64,000 nucleotides of DNA from Emydura subglobosa. Lineage: Eukaryota; Chordata; Testudines; Chelidae. Location of the stretch: NCBI GenBank assembly GCA_007922225.1, contig ML680053.1, forward strand, positions 8,540,217 through 8,604,216. Direction: 5' to 3'. Made by a program: the position numbers and the translations under genes. The notes under the pieces were generated by a model. The model saw only the letters and a program-made list of their open reading frames with translations, did not search any database and was not told the DNA's origin. Shown here piece by piece: positions 10,430 through 21,388 of the stretch (its first letter is position 1; each line of letters begins with the position of its first letter).

Positions 10430-11170
10430 TCTTTGTGGGCAGACCTCAGCCTGGGGAGTTTTCTGCACAAACTTTCATTTTTTTATGAATCTTAATTGCT
10501 TGAGAGTTTTCTCGCATGATCTCAGGTCTCCTCTTTTTTGTGTGTGCTTTCAGCGTATGTCTCTTTCTACCACCTTTCTTCAATCAAAATGCCAGTCAAA
10601 TACAACTTACTGACTCAGTCCACTTCAGTCTCTCAGACCATGACAGGGAAGCTTCATCTCTTCTGAAGTTACTTCATCTCTTTGTTTATTTCATCGGACC
10701 TCGCATCAGTCTTGCCTTCTGCTACTTTGAAATCCCAGCACCAGCATAAAAACTTTTGTCTTTTCAGTTGTTCCATTACAACTTTCTTCACAGTGTAAAG
10801 ATACTCTGCTTAGAAACAGTAACATGCCATTTTCTTTCAATCCCATCATATTTAAATCTCTCCTAATTGTGCTCTGACGTCTTCCTAATCATGGTACTCC
10901 ACTTAACATTTCCCTGATGGGCTCTACTTTCCTTTCTGTTTGGACAAAGGGAATCAGATATGTGGCAATATCAACTTGAATAGCAGGCTAGCATAATGGA
11001 GGCAATCACTTAAATTCAAAGGTGCTTAATAGTGTATTTGTAAATAAAATGTAGTTTATGTGAAAGACCTTTTCAATCTGCAGAGGAAAATATCCCTGTC
11101 AAGTGTGGGTGTGGGTGTATGGATGTTTTAATGTACCCTGCAGTGTTCAATCTTGTATCAACTTTTCTTT
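10430..11170. other. Unassigned
   Basis: No supported feature. A splice-acceptor-like pyrimidine tract ending in 'tttcag' near 10553 precedes an open frame of 77 aa, but no matching donor or recognisable protein follows. Confidence 0.35.
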
Positions 11171-11177
11171 AATTCAG

Positions 11178-11295
11178 ATTGCAAACTCTTTGAGGTAGAA
11201 ACTGTATTTTTTTATTAGCTGTGTACAGCACCATGCACAAAGGGCTGTGATCCACAGTTGGAGCCACAATGTGCCACCATAATATGCAAATAAGA
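11178..11295 (+). repeat. L2/MIR-type 3' tail
   Basis: The stretch 'attgcaaactctttgaggta' followed by 'gtgtacagcaccatgcaca' matches the common tail of L2 and CORE-SINE copies. Similar tails lie at 13480, 44225 and 44985. Confidence 0.6.
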
Positions 11296-11905
11296 ACAAG
11301 CCAAAAGGTTTGGTATCAAATCCAGTTCTGAACATTCCCAAAGGCCAAGGAGGTTCTGAAATAGGATTTTATGTTTGGGCCTATCAAAAATTTCTTATGA
11401 GTGAATGTTACATTATGGGTTAATTCTAGAGTTAGGCCGGAACAGCAGAAATCAGCTCCAGATCCCAACCTCCAAGAACACATGTTCTGTTTCAGACCCG
11501 CCTCTTGTTACCTCCCCTCATTCCTAACCCTGGAAAACAAAGATAGTAAATGACTGCTAGCTAGGTTTTAAAAGCACACTCATTGCTCTAGTATCTTGCG
11601 GTCTAAGGCACAGAAATACACAACCCTCTGCCTCAAGACTTTTATTAAGCCATGTTAAGGATGGGGTTGATGGCTCAGGGGACTGGTACTGAGTTGTGAA
11701 GGCTTTCTTCAAGAAGCCTGGGAGAAGAAGCAGGGCCTAGTCAGTCATAAGCAAAAGCTGTTCTGATACTCTGGCTGTATGGTATGAGTTTTGTGGCCTT
11801 TCTCCAGTTCCTAGCACCCACATCACAAAAAACACCCGCTGGCACAAGCCTCGATCAATAGCAATGAAGAACTACAGCAATCCGGTAGCTGTTGGGAGAA
11901 TAGGA

Positions 11906-11981
11906 GCCTGAGTTTTAGAGGTGCTTAGAGCATCCAACCCTCACTGATTTCAGTTGAATTTGTCATGTCTGAAAATCAGGC
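11906..11981. repeat. Short dyad element, 76 bp
   Basis: The ends are inverted: GCCTGAGTTTTAGA on the left and TCTGAAAATCAGGC on the right pair with two mismatches. The middle carries 'actgatttcagttga'. A similar dyad lies at 58584-58643. These look like short non-autonomous DNA elements. Confidence 0.55.
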
Positions 11982-11989
11982 TGTTTGTG

Positions 11990-13030
11990 AGTTGAGTTGG
12001 TTGTCACCGTTCCCATTCTTAATGGAAGTGTCCATGTCACAACACAGTCGTAAATGGACATCATGCCAGATGTTTGAGCTGATAAGGATTGACTAGGCTA
12101 TGGAGACTGAGCTGCTCTCCCACACGTGCTCTAGAGGTAATCTCAGCAGGTCAAGCGTGAGGCTCAGGAGAGAGAAAATTGCTCTTGTACTGCCTCTCTT
12201 GTCTCTCTTCCACAGATGAAAGGGGGACTTTAGTCTCTAGGCTGTCAATCCGGCACCTATTTCAGAATAAAATAACCCACCACAGTGACATTTTCTCTAT
12301 TCTTCTCATTTCAGGTTTCTTTTTTGTTCCATCCTCTGTTAGGAGATCGGACTTGCAAGATTTTAAAGAAAAATCTGAAACACTTTGATTGTCTGCTCCC
12401 CTAAGACATCCAACCTCCCTCGCCCTCACCACCACAGTTGCTCTACGTCTGACACTGTCATGATCAAACTTCTTCAGATTTAACTAGCCTATTAATATCT
12501 CAGGCTCTATCATTACAACGCCGTCTTGGCTGCTATCACTTGCCTCTTCCATGTACCTTTCAATCAAAGCAATGTAACATTTATCTCCAAATGAAAAAAC
12601 ATTGTGTTTTACTTGAAGCTTCAAATCATTAATTCATTGCAAGATACCCACACTGCTCTTGCTGGTTTTCTGCTTGCAGATTTGCTTAAAAGGGCCATTT
12701 GTAGTCAGCAGATTTTTATCCTTTTATTTCTCTGATCATTTAAAAAGTCAAAAATAACGAAAAATCACAACTGAAAGAAAGTAGAATCTCTCCATGTTAA
12801 AGAAGATGTATGTGGGAAAACTTTTAGATGTAATTGGACTTAAACATAAATCCACTCATCAAAACAACCCTCTTCCTTCTATTCACTTCCCTTTACATCT
12901 GCCGTCGTCCTGTCACATGGCCAGTTTGCCTCAGTTGTTTAGCTAGATATTTTTGTAATTAAGCTCCCTGTCATCATGAAATCTGAGCCTGCTCCAATGC
13001 ATCTGATAACTGATACCTGTCAGTGCTCCT
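11990..13030. other. Unassigned
   Basis: No recognisable repeat or coding sequence was found; short frames only. Confidence 0.35.
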
Positions 13031-13034
13031 GCTC

Positions 13035-13200
13035 TCATAGTGTCATATATTTTAAGGCCAGAAATGACCAGCTAGTCTGACCTGTATATCACAGGCCAAA
13101 GAATTTCAAGCAGCTACCCCCTTTATTGAACCAGGCATTGTTCAGCAAAGTACTAATTAACTAGAAATAACTAATGTCAACAAATAACTAATGATCTTTC
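13035..13200 (-). mobile_element. CR1 LINE tail, antisense
   Basis: The stretch 'ttaaggccagaaatgaccag' and 'ctagtctgacc' is the antisense form of the CR1 3' end ('ggtcagactagatgatcaca' in sense copies here). The copy is short and 5' truncated. Confidence 0.6.
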
Positions 13201-13477
13201 TCCCAAATTGTTGTAATATGCCAAGGCACACATGGTGCTGGTCAAGCTGGGCTAGGTTGGCAACTGTTCTTTGTTACATGAAAAAAAAAACGGTTACTTT
13301 AAAAAGTACGTGAGACCAGATTGTGATATGGATATGGGGAAAAAACACAAAGAGCCTTTTACACCCACACCCACACACACAAGCCCCTTCAAGCATATAG
13401 AAACTGGAGCCCCTTCATGCTAACCAATAGTGTCTTGTTGTTTTCTTGTACTGCCCCATCTGTCTGCATCTTTCTGT

Positions 13478-13625
13478 TGTCTCTTGTCTACTTGGATTGG
13501 AAGCTCTTTGGGGCAGGGTACATCTTTTTGTTCTGCGTTTGTACAGGGCCCAGCACATGGGAACCTGGTCCATGGTGGATGCTCCTAATCACTACGATAA
13601 TACAAATAATAAACAATAATATTGC
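13478..13625 (+). repeat. L2/MIR-type tail with AATA-rich end
   Basis: 'ggaagctctttggggcaggg' is followed by 'tttgtacagggcccagcaca' and an (ATAATA)-like end. The same layout occurs at 44225 and 44985, so this is one repeat family. Confidence 0.7.
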
Positions 13626-13639
13626 AAGCCCTTGCATCT

Positions 13640-14950
13640 CTTCACCCAAAGGGGGTCAAATAAGAAAGACACACTAAACCTAAGGGAGCTCATTCACCAT
13701 GGCAAATGATGCAGTACAGTCACTTAAGAGCTAGTGTACTCAGCACACTCCTGGGTGGAATTTTTTCCCCAGTTGTGGTGCAGAGTCCCCAAACTTTACA
13801 TTTCACTAACAGCGTCCAGTGATCTTGGAAGATGGTGAAGCTCATTCCTGTGAAGAGAGCCAGCACAAGGCTATGCCCTATTTAAATCCTCAAAATAAGG
13901 ATCAAGTGGCAGTCTTTGTGCTGGCCCTCTGCATTAGGATAACTGTCACCCTGGGAGAATATAACTAGCTCTTACAATATATGCAATGAACACTTCGTTT
14001 TTCTACATAAACCTTAGGTAGCTAAACCGCTAGTGTGTCCTTCTCTTTATAGTAGTTCAGAGGCTTTTCTTGCTGCCGTTACATGTACATTTGTGGCATA
14101 ACATCTTAGAATAAGAAAGTATCGCAGCTGAGAAATCTTGGCTTAATTTTTCCATTCCCTTATTCTGGCACTCACAAATACATATTCTTTACCCTTGGAT
14201 CCTCTTCAAAGACAATTTCTGATGTAGGGTGTGGTCTAACATGTACTGTGTCTTCGCCTGTCTGAGAAGAACTGGAATGACAGCTGCATTATTTCTCAGT
14301 GCGTGTCCAACCGCATTGCAAAGACGTAGTCTAGTCGGAGAGTACTCCTAGCTAGCAGCCATTTTCAGTTAAGGCTTAATACAAAGTTCACTGTGCTCAA
14401 CGGAAAAAATCCCATTAACGTCAGTGGGCTTTGGACCAGGCATTCAGTGGCCAGCTTGCCCTACCTTAGCACCTGATTTGACCACTTGGGAAATTTTTCA
14501 TGTCAAAGTGACACAGGCAATGAGAGTCAGTCATATCAGTAGCCAGGTTTTCTCAGCCTCTTTCTTTTCACAGCATCTACTCTCCTTTGTCAAGTCAAGT
14601 CCATTTGTCAAGTCAAGTCCATCTCTCGACTGGGTCTGCCTGGCCCCTTGATAAAAACAAAAGTATTAACATGGGAATTGTCTCTCCCAGTCATTTTAGA
14701 GTTATTGTATGAAGAGATCCTTTTAATGAAGAGGAGAAGGGTTTTTTTTTAAGTAACAAAGGAAATTAAATTTAAAGAGCAAGAGCACCGGTAGGAACAA
14801 TACCACTGTAATAATGAGTCGACCCAAAACTTAGCAAGCATGGATTGGTGATATATGATTGGAAATGTAGTAAACTGAATTCTGCTTAAATTATAAACTT
14901 GATACCTTTGAGGATATATGTTTTCTCTCTAATTGTATGATTATGGCTGA
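13640..14950. other. Unassigned, with a short local duplication
   Basis: No protein or transposon is recognised. At 14585-14624 the 20-mer TTTGTCAAGTCAAGTCCATT is followed at once by a second copy of its first 17 bases. Confidence 0.4.
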
Positions 14951-14959
14951 GATGAAAAG

Positions 14960-15155
14960 AGAGGAAGGCTAGCCTTGTGTTTAATACACTGAACTAGGAG
15001 TCCAGTGATTCATGTTTACTTCCTGTGAGACCCTGGGCAAATCACCTGATCGTTCTGTGCCTCAATTTCCCATCTGTAAAATAGGGATAATACTTCTTTA
15101 TCTCACAGGGTGTTGTAAGGATAAATTCATCAGTGTTTCAAAGATGATTAGATAT
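14960..15155 (+). repeat. MIR SINE
   Basis: The MIR core is clear: 'gtgagaccctgggcaaatca', 'gtgcctcaatttcccatctg' and 'taaaatagggataatac', followed by 'gggtgttgtaaggataaa'. The orientation is plus. This is one of the better-kept MIR copies in the window. Confidence 0.8.
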
Positions 15156-16121
15156 TATGGTGGGAGTAAGGCATATACAGGTATGTAGATAAGATCAATA
15201 TAAATTCTTTACCTAAAAATTCAAGCATACTGAATTATTTGCAGATAGTATGGGTCATATTCCAGATTGGAGGGATGAGTCAAATTCATTTTTATTTCTT
15301 GTTATACTGCATTTCTATTTTTTGTACCTTTTCATTTATTCCCCTATGTAGTATGAATAAAAATTTACTGTAAACCAGGAAAATATACAGTTGCTTTATT
15401 AGCTTCCAAATCCCTCTTCCACAGAATCCATTTAATTAACCCTCCACCCAGCAGGCTGATTCACAGATCTCTCAGTCATCTGTTCTATGTAGCAAGAATC
15501 AATGAAGCAGCAACATTTTCAAGCATATTGCAAATACATTTATGAATATTTGGTATTGGTAGTACCTCAAGTGTCCTTGTTAATAGTGTAGTTCCAGAGT
15601 TATTGCCTCTATGGAAGGCATTATTATTCATAAAATATTGTGCATTGTTGTTCATCTGGAATATCAGTATTGTACAGGGAACTATTTAAATTAAATTCCG
15701 TCTGTGCTACAGACCTTGGCTTCATATGTGTGCGTGTGCACACGCATCTTAAATGTAGGATTTTCAGAAGCACTCAGCTTTGTCCTAGCTGTCTTCAATG
15801 GAAGCAGAGTTAACTCTCAGTTCAACGTCACCTGAAGTTAGGTGGCATATAATGCTTGGAGAGAATTCACTAATGATGCTTCTGCTCAGGTATATGTTTT
15901 TGCAGTGCCTGCCTTAAATTTTGGCAGGGAAATTGCTTGTAGATGATTTCTTTACTAAAGACAGGAAGCATCCACTATCCTCTACAGTACTACAGAGGAA
16001 AATAGACATCCTCCCTATTTGCAAACAATGTCTTTTTACATCCAAACATTGAAGGAAAAAGTAATTAGGGATGGCTGGCTCTGTTAGGGCTAAATCTTGC
16101 ATAGTGCTGAGTTCTCCTGCA
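15156..16121. other. Mostly unassigned; weak dyad fragment at 15755-15850
   Basis: 'gattttcagaagcactcagc' at about 15760 resembles the short dyad elements seen at 11906 and 58584 but lacks a clear second arm. The rest shows no feature. Confidence 0.3.
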
Positions 16122-16444
16122 AGTTAAGAACATAAGAATGGCAATACTAGGTCAGATCAATGGTCCATCTAGCCCAGTCACTTATCTTCCCATGGTGGCT
16201 GGTGCCAGATGCTTCAGAGGGAATGAACAGAACAGGGCTATTTTTGAGTGATCCGTCCTCTGTCATCCAGTCGCAGCTTCTGGCAGTCAGATACTTAGGG
16301 ACATCCAACTCATGGTATGGCACACTGATCATCTTGGCTAATAGACATTGATGGACCTATTCTCCACGAACTTAGCTAATTCTTTTTAGAACCCAATTAT
16401 ACTTTTGGCCTTCCCAACATCCTCTGGCAACAAGTCCCACAGGT

Positions 16445-16560
16445 ATAGAATCATAGAATCATAGAATATTAGAGTTGGAAGGGACCTCAGGAGGTCATCT
16501 AGTCCAACCCCCTGCTCAAAGCAGGACTAACTTCAGTAACTAATACTTCAGTAACTAATA
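16445..16560 (-). mobile_element. CR1 3' end inserted in the LINE tail
   Basis: The terminal 8 bp repeats (ATAGAATC, three times) and 'gaagggacctcaggaggtca' mark the CR1 3' end in antisense. The host LINE tail at 3145-3525 reads straight through this site ('cacaggtttactgtgcattg'), so this is a 5'-truncated insertion of roughly 115 bp. A short duplication, 'cagtaactaata', lies at its right side. Confidence 0.75.
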
Positions 16561-16728
16561 CTGTGTGTTGTGTGAAAAACTACTTTCTTACGTTAATTTT
16601 AAATCTGCTGCCTATTAATTTCATTGGGTGATCCCTGGTTCTTGTGTTATGTGATGTAAATTCATATTCCTAGTAATTTTCTCCACACCAATCATATCCC
16701 CCTTTACTTGTCTCTTGAACAGCCTCTG

Positions 16729-17608
16729 TCATTTTAATCTGTCCTCATATGAAAGATGTTCCATACACCTAATCATTTTTATCAGCCTTCTCTGTACTTT
16801 TTCTAATTCTAATAGATCTTTTTTGACATGGGGTGACCAGAATTGCACACAATGTTTCTGGTGTGGCCAAACTATGGATTTATCTAGTGGCATTATGATA
16901 TGTTCTGTCTTATTATCGATCCCTTTTCTAATGGTTCCTAACATTCTGTTCACTTTTTTGACTGCCTCTGCACATTGAGCAGATGTTTTCGGAGAACTGT
17001 CCACAATGACTCTAAGATCACTTTCATGAGTGCTAGCGACTAATTTAGACTTCATCATTTTGTATGTATTGTTGAGATTATGTTTTCCAATGTACATTAC
17101 TTTGCATTTATCAACATTAAATTTCATCTGCCATTTTGTTGCCGTGTCACACTGTTTTGTGAGATCTCTTCGTAACTCTCCACAGTCGGCTTTGAACTTA
17201 ATGATCTGATATAATTTTGTATCATCTGCAAATTTTGCCACCTCACCATTTACTCCTTTTTTCAGATAATTTATGAATACATTGAACAGCACTTGTCCCA
17301 GTATAGAGCATTGACCTGCTATTTACCACTCTCTATAGCAAAAACTGACCATTTATTCCTACCTTTTGTTTCCTATCTTTTAACCAGTTACTGATCCATG
17401 AGATGACCTTCCCTCATCTCTAATGACTGCTTACTTTGCATAAGAGCCTTTGGTAAGGGACATTGTCAAAGGCTTTCTGAAAGTGCAAGTAGATTAGATT
17501 AAGTGGATCACCCTTGTGCACATGTTTGTTGAGACCTTCAAAGGATGCTAATATATTTGTAAGGCACGGTTCCCCTTTACAAAAGCTTTGTTGACTCTTC
17601 CTCCACAT
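16729..17608 (-). pseudogene. LINE family A reverse transcriptase remnant
   Basis: The 187-residue frame at 17292-16729 carries KFADDTK (FADD codons at 17232-17221, both catalytic aspartates kept), then CVQFWSPHVKKDLLELEKVQRR and CMEHLSYEDRL. The frame 17608-17420 carries the upstream block GEPCLTNILASF and DPLNLIYLHFQKAFDNVP, the second palm motif. Between them the frame is broken, so no intact enzyme can be made. The motifs place it in the CR1/L2/L3 group of non-LTR retrotransposons. Confidence 0.85.
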
Positions 17609-17811
17609 ATTGTGTTCATCTATGTGTCTGATAATTCAGTTCTTTACTCTAGCGTCAACCAGTTTGCCTAGTACTGAAGTTAGGCTTACTGGCCTGTAAT
17701 TGCCAGGATTGTTTCTGAAGACTTTTTGTAAAAATTAGCTTTACATTAGCTACTGTCCAGTCATCGGGTAGAGGTTAATTTAAGTGATAGGTTCCATACG
17801 ACAGTTAGTGG

Positions 17812-18089
17812 GCTCGTCTCCACGGCAATTAAACACTCGCAGCTCGCCCGAGTCAGCCGACTCAGGCTCCTGGGGCTCAGGCTGCGATACTGCTCCATAG
17901 ACGTCCAGGCTCGGGCTGGAGCCTGAGCTCTGGAACCCCATGAGAAAGGAGAGTCTCAGAGTTCGGGCTCCAGACTGAGCCCAAATGTCTACATGCCAAG
18001 CCCCACAGTGTAAGCCCTGCAAGCCTGAATCAGCTGACCCGAGCCAGCCAGAGCCATGGGACAGGTCTTTTATTCCAGTATAGGCATAT
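17812..18089. mobile_element. Inverted-repeat element (non-autonomous DNA transposon type)
   Basis: The left end, 'gctcgtctccacggcaatta', pairs with the inverse of the right end ('tattccagtataggcatat') with several mismatches. The GC-rich interior ('caggctcctggggctcagg', 'gctcgggctggagcctgag') is palindrome-like. The better-kept relative at 31815-32112 confirms the family. No certain target duplication was found. Confidence 0.6.
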
Positions 18090-18364
18090 CCTCGTAGATC
18101 TACAATTTCATATCTGAGTTCCCTTAGAATTCTTGTGTTCCTACCATCCGAACCTAGTGACTTATTACTGTTTAATTCATTTATCAGTTTGTTCCCAAAC
18201 CTCCTCTTGTGATGCCTCTACCTGGGACAGTTCCTCAGATTTGTCACCTAAAAGGTATGGCTCAGGTGTGGGATTCTCCCTCACTTCTTCTGCAGTGAAG
18301 ACCAATGCAGACAATTGATTGAGATTCTCCACAATGACTTTGTCTTACTTGAGTGCTCCTTTAG

Positions 18365-19255
18365 CCCCACTGATTGTTTGGCAGGCTTCCTGCTTCTGAT
18401 GAACTATTTTGCTGTTAGTTTTTGTGTCTTTGGCTAGTTGCTCTTCAAATTCTTTTTTGGCCTGCCTAATTATGTTTTTACTCTTGAGTTGCCAGAGTTT
18501 ATGCTCTTTCTATTTTCCTCACTAGGATTTGACCTCCAATTTTATAGGTACCTTTTTGCCTCTGACCACCTCTTTTACTCTATTGTTTAGCCCTAGTGGT
18601 CTTTTTTTGGTCTTCTTACTGATTTTTTTTATTTGGGGTACACATTCAGTTTGAGCCTCTATTATGATGGGTTTTTTTTAATTTCCATGCAATTTGTAGG
18701 CATTTTACTCTTATGACTGTTCCTTTTCATTTCCCTTTAACTAGCGTCCCCATTTTTGTGTAGTTCCCCTTTTTAATTAAATGCTATTATAGTGGGTTTC
18801 TTTGGTATTTCCCCCTTTACAAGAAAGTTAAATTTAATTACATTATGGTCACTATTACCGAGTGGTTCAGCTACATTCATTTCTTGAACCAGATCTTGTA
18901 CTCTAACTAGGGCTAAATCAAGAATTGCCTCTTTCCTTGTGGGTTCAAAGACAAGCTATTCCAAGAAGCAGTCATTAATGGTATCTAGAAATTTTTTCTC
19001 TGCATCCTGTCCTGAGGTGACATGTACCCAGTCAATATGGGGATAGTTGAAATCCTCCATTGTCACTGAGCTTTCTGTTGTTGTAGTCTCTCTAATCTCC
19101 CTGGGCATTTCACAACCACAATCACCTCCCAGTCAGGGGACCAGTAGTGTATTCCTACTGCTATATTGCTCTTATTCAAGCATGGAATCTCTGTCCATTG
19201 AGATTCTATGATACAATTTGATTCATTTAAGATTTTTACTATATTTGACTCTATG
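18365..19255 (-). pseudogene. LINE family A endonuclease C-terminal part and linker
   Basis: Minus-strand translation in several frames gives the EDFNYP motif near 19035 (GDFN in intact copies), then a FLD...FLEQ...EPTRKEAILD-like run and a SDHN-type motif near 18850. The linker toward 18365 has an EQLAKDTK-like segment. The 5.6-6.3 kb copy covers the same region. Stops and shifts break the frame. Confidence 0.65.
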
Positions 19256-19466
19256 CCGGGGTGGCCAAACTTACTGATGCCCCAAAAACCCCCTCCCTGC
19301 TGGGCAGAATCCTCTAGCCCCACCACGCTGCTGCAGGGCAGAAGCTCTGAGCTGCCCACCCTAGTCTGGTAGGCAGAGAAGGGAGAGAAATAGGGGGCTC
19401 TGCAAGCTGTACTTTAACTGTAAAAGAGATGCATATGGTTTACGAGCCACAGTTTGGCCATCCCTG
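19256..19466. mobile_element. hAT-type non-autonomous element, 211 bp
   Basis: The ends are CCGGGGTGGCCAAACTTAC (consensus CAGGGGTGG...) and AGTTTGGCCATCCCTG, forming an inverted repeat of about 16 bp. The flanks ACTCTATG and ATCTATGC look like a decayed 8 bp duplication. A better copy with a perfect 8 bp duplication lies at 62909-63125. It interrupts the endonuclease region of the 16-21 kb LINE. Confidence 0.7.
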
Positions 19467-19700
19467 ATCTATGCTTTCTTTCACGTATTGCCAATCCCCC
19501 ACCAGCATGACCTACTCTGTCATCCCTATATATTTTGTACGTTGGTATTACTGTGTCCCATTGATTTTAATTGTTTCACCTTGTTTCTGTGTTGCCTATT
19601 ATATCAATATCCTCATTTAATACTAAGTACTCAAGTTCACCCATCCTAGCATTGAGACTTCTAGCGTTTGTATACATGTACTTATAAAATGTGTCAGTGC
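19467..19700 (-). pseudogene. LINE family A endonuclease N-terminal part
   Basis: The minus frame from about 19690 reads TNARSLNARMGELEYLV, then a DIIGNTETR run that matches the endonuclease block DIIGITETW, then stops. Near 19530 the frame gives DDRVGHAGGGLAI, the RxxxxGGGVA block. These are the first two conserved blocks of the CR1 apurinic-like endonuclease. The hAT element at 19256-19466 follows directly. Confidence 0.75.
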
Positions 19701-19899
19701 TTAGCTGTCTGCCTTTATGTGACGTAATTGGATAAGAGTCTGACTATTTGTCTTCAGTTCCTACCTGTACTTTATCAACTTCTATCCTCTCTTTTTTATT
19801 AGATGTAGAGAATCCCGTTTAATAAATTCTCCCCTAAGGAATGTGTCTGTCCAAACTGTGTGCTCCCCCGCACCTGTTGGCTTTTCCCCAGCCCTTACT

Positions 19900-21040
19900 T
19901 AAAAACTCTTTTATGACTTTTTTAATTTACATGCCAGCAATCGGGTTCCATTTTGGTTTAGGTGGAGCCCATCCTTCCTGGATAGCAGGGGTGGGGAACG
20001 TCCGGCCCGCGGGCCATATAAGGCCCGCGACCTCATTTGGGCCGGCCCCGGCGGCGGGGGGGGGGAGGAATTTGGCGGGAAGTTGGCGGCGGCGCGGTTT
20101 CACAGCGGCGGCGGGGTTCCGTGGGGGGGGTAGTGCCCGCCGCCGAAACCCTGCCGCCGTTTGCCCCTTTTTGGCGGCGGGGGGGAATTCGGCGGCGGAC
20201 ACTCAGCCGTCTTCTGCGTACCACCATCAGGCCCTTGGCAGAAAAAAGGTTCCCCACCCCTGCTGTATAGGCTCCTCCTTTCCCAAAAGGTTCCCCAGTT
20301 CCTAATAAATCTAAACCCCTCCTCCAGATGCCTTTGTCACATCCATGCATTGAGACCATGCAGTTCTGCCTGTCTAACTGGATCTGCTTGTAGAACTGGA
20401 AGCATTTCAAAGAATGCTACCATGGTCCTGGATTTCGATCTCTTATCTAGAAGCCTAACTTTGGCATCCAGGATCTCTCTCCTAATTTTCCTTGTGTCAC
20501 TGGTACCACGACCACCATCTGGTACCACTACCACCACTGGTATCACAACCACCGTCTCCTTCCCAGTATATCCCCATAATATCTAGATGTCTTGAGAGGT
20601 CCACAACCTTCGCACCTGGCAGGCAATTTACCATGCAGTGCTCCCAGTCACCACAAACCCAACTATCTAAAATTCTAATAATTGCATCCCCCATTTGCTA
20701 TTACTTGTCTCTTGCTAATAACTGGGGTCCCGTCTCACAGGGGGCTACCCTCAGTGCAAGAGGATATCATGACATCATCTGGAAGGAGGCTTCCAGCTAT
20801 GAGATTGTTTCCCTCCACTTCAGCTTGATGTTCTCTTTCCCTAGACTTTCATCCTCCTCAATAGCACAGAAGCTGTCGGACAGGGGTGGGACTGCACCAC
20901 TGTGTCCCGGAAAGTCTCATTTATGTACCTCTCTGTCTCCCTTAGTTCCTCCAGTTCAGCTACTCTGGTCTGAAGAGCCTGTACTGTGTCTCTGAGGGCC
21001 ATGAGCCCTTTGCACCAAATGCACACACATGCCACCTGCC
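19900..21040 (-). pseudogene. LINE family A ORF1: coiled coil plus esterase, inactivated
   Basis: The N-terminal part (21035-20841) has CVCIWC and a leucine-heptad run (LRDTVQALQTRVAELEELRE). The esterase part (20694 down) reads GDAIIRILDSWVCGDWEH, with GDS expected at GDA (codon GCA, 20688-20683). Then come GTSDT for the usual GTNDT, KIRREILDAK and VRQAELHGLNAW. The C-terminal block RKDGLHLNQNGTRLLA at 19985-19935 keeps the Asp/His pair. ORF1 esterases of CR1 elements are SGNH-type hydrolases thought to aid retrotransposition. Here the nucleophile codon is changed and an hAT element cuts the frame 13 bp before DGLHLN. Confidence 0.8.
19986..20262. mobile_element. hAT-type non-autonomous element with GC-rich core, 277 bp
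   Basis: The inverted ends CAGGGGTGGGGAAC and GTTCCCCACCCCTG pair perfectly over 14 bp. The flanks CTGGATAG (19978-19985) and CTGTATAG (20263-20270) form an 8 bp target duplication with one mismatch. The interior is very rich in CCG/CGG triplets. It has no transposase. The open frames across it come from base composition. Confidence 0.85.
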
Positions 21041-21388
21041 AACTAGGCCAGTAACTATATCAGTGCAATAAACTGGATAGCCCCACTCTGCGTTTGGACT
21101 TCTGCCTGCATTATTTTTACTCCTGAAGGGTTTTGTTTATTTGGTTGGTTTGGTTTTTTGGGGGCGGAGTTTGTTGGCCTATGTTTAGAGAATGTTTATT
21201 AGGTTATCTGCTTCTCACACTCCCTCTCTAAGCCCCATTGCAGAACACCCCTGTTTCCTGCTCCTGGTCACCAGCTCCTCTGATCTCTTTTGAGTTGGCT
21301 TTTTAAACCCCTGTTCACCCTCAGTTAGCTCTGCCCCCTTGTAAAAGGATCCTAAGGGAATTAGTGATCAAAGGATGGCAGGCTAGAG

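Larger units (their letters stand above)
16122..21085 (-). mobile_element. Near full-length CR1-like LINE (family A), antisense, with at least four nested insertions
   Basis: Read on the minus strand from 21085 down, the copy shows an ORF1 with a coiled-coil segment (21035-20841), an esterase block (20694-20552) and the esterase C-terminal motif DGLHLN (19973-19956). ORF2 follows, with the endonuclease start (TNARSLNARMGELE near 19690) and end (about 19030-18900), a linker, the reverse transcriptase (17608-16729) and the tail also seen at 3145. The insertions are an hAT-type element at 19986-20262, another at 19256-19466, an inverted-repeat element at about 17812-18089, and a CR1 tail at 16445-16560. 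Frame breaks are many, so the element is dead. An ORF1 esterase is a known trait of CR1-group LINEs. Confidence 0.85.

Noticed and set aside
10530..10749. Possible exon after a 'tttcag' acceptor-like site
   Set aside because: There is no donor site, no recognised peptide and no neighbouring exon. Such tracts are common by chance.
16729..17292. Active reverse transcriptase gene
   Set aside because: FADD is intact, but the flanking domains are in other frames and four insertions split the element.
19841..20410. Several overlapping long frames on both strands in the GC-rich block
   Set aside because: They lie in the CCG/CGG-rich core of an hAT-type element. All frames are open because of composition, and none has a recognised motif.
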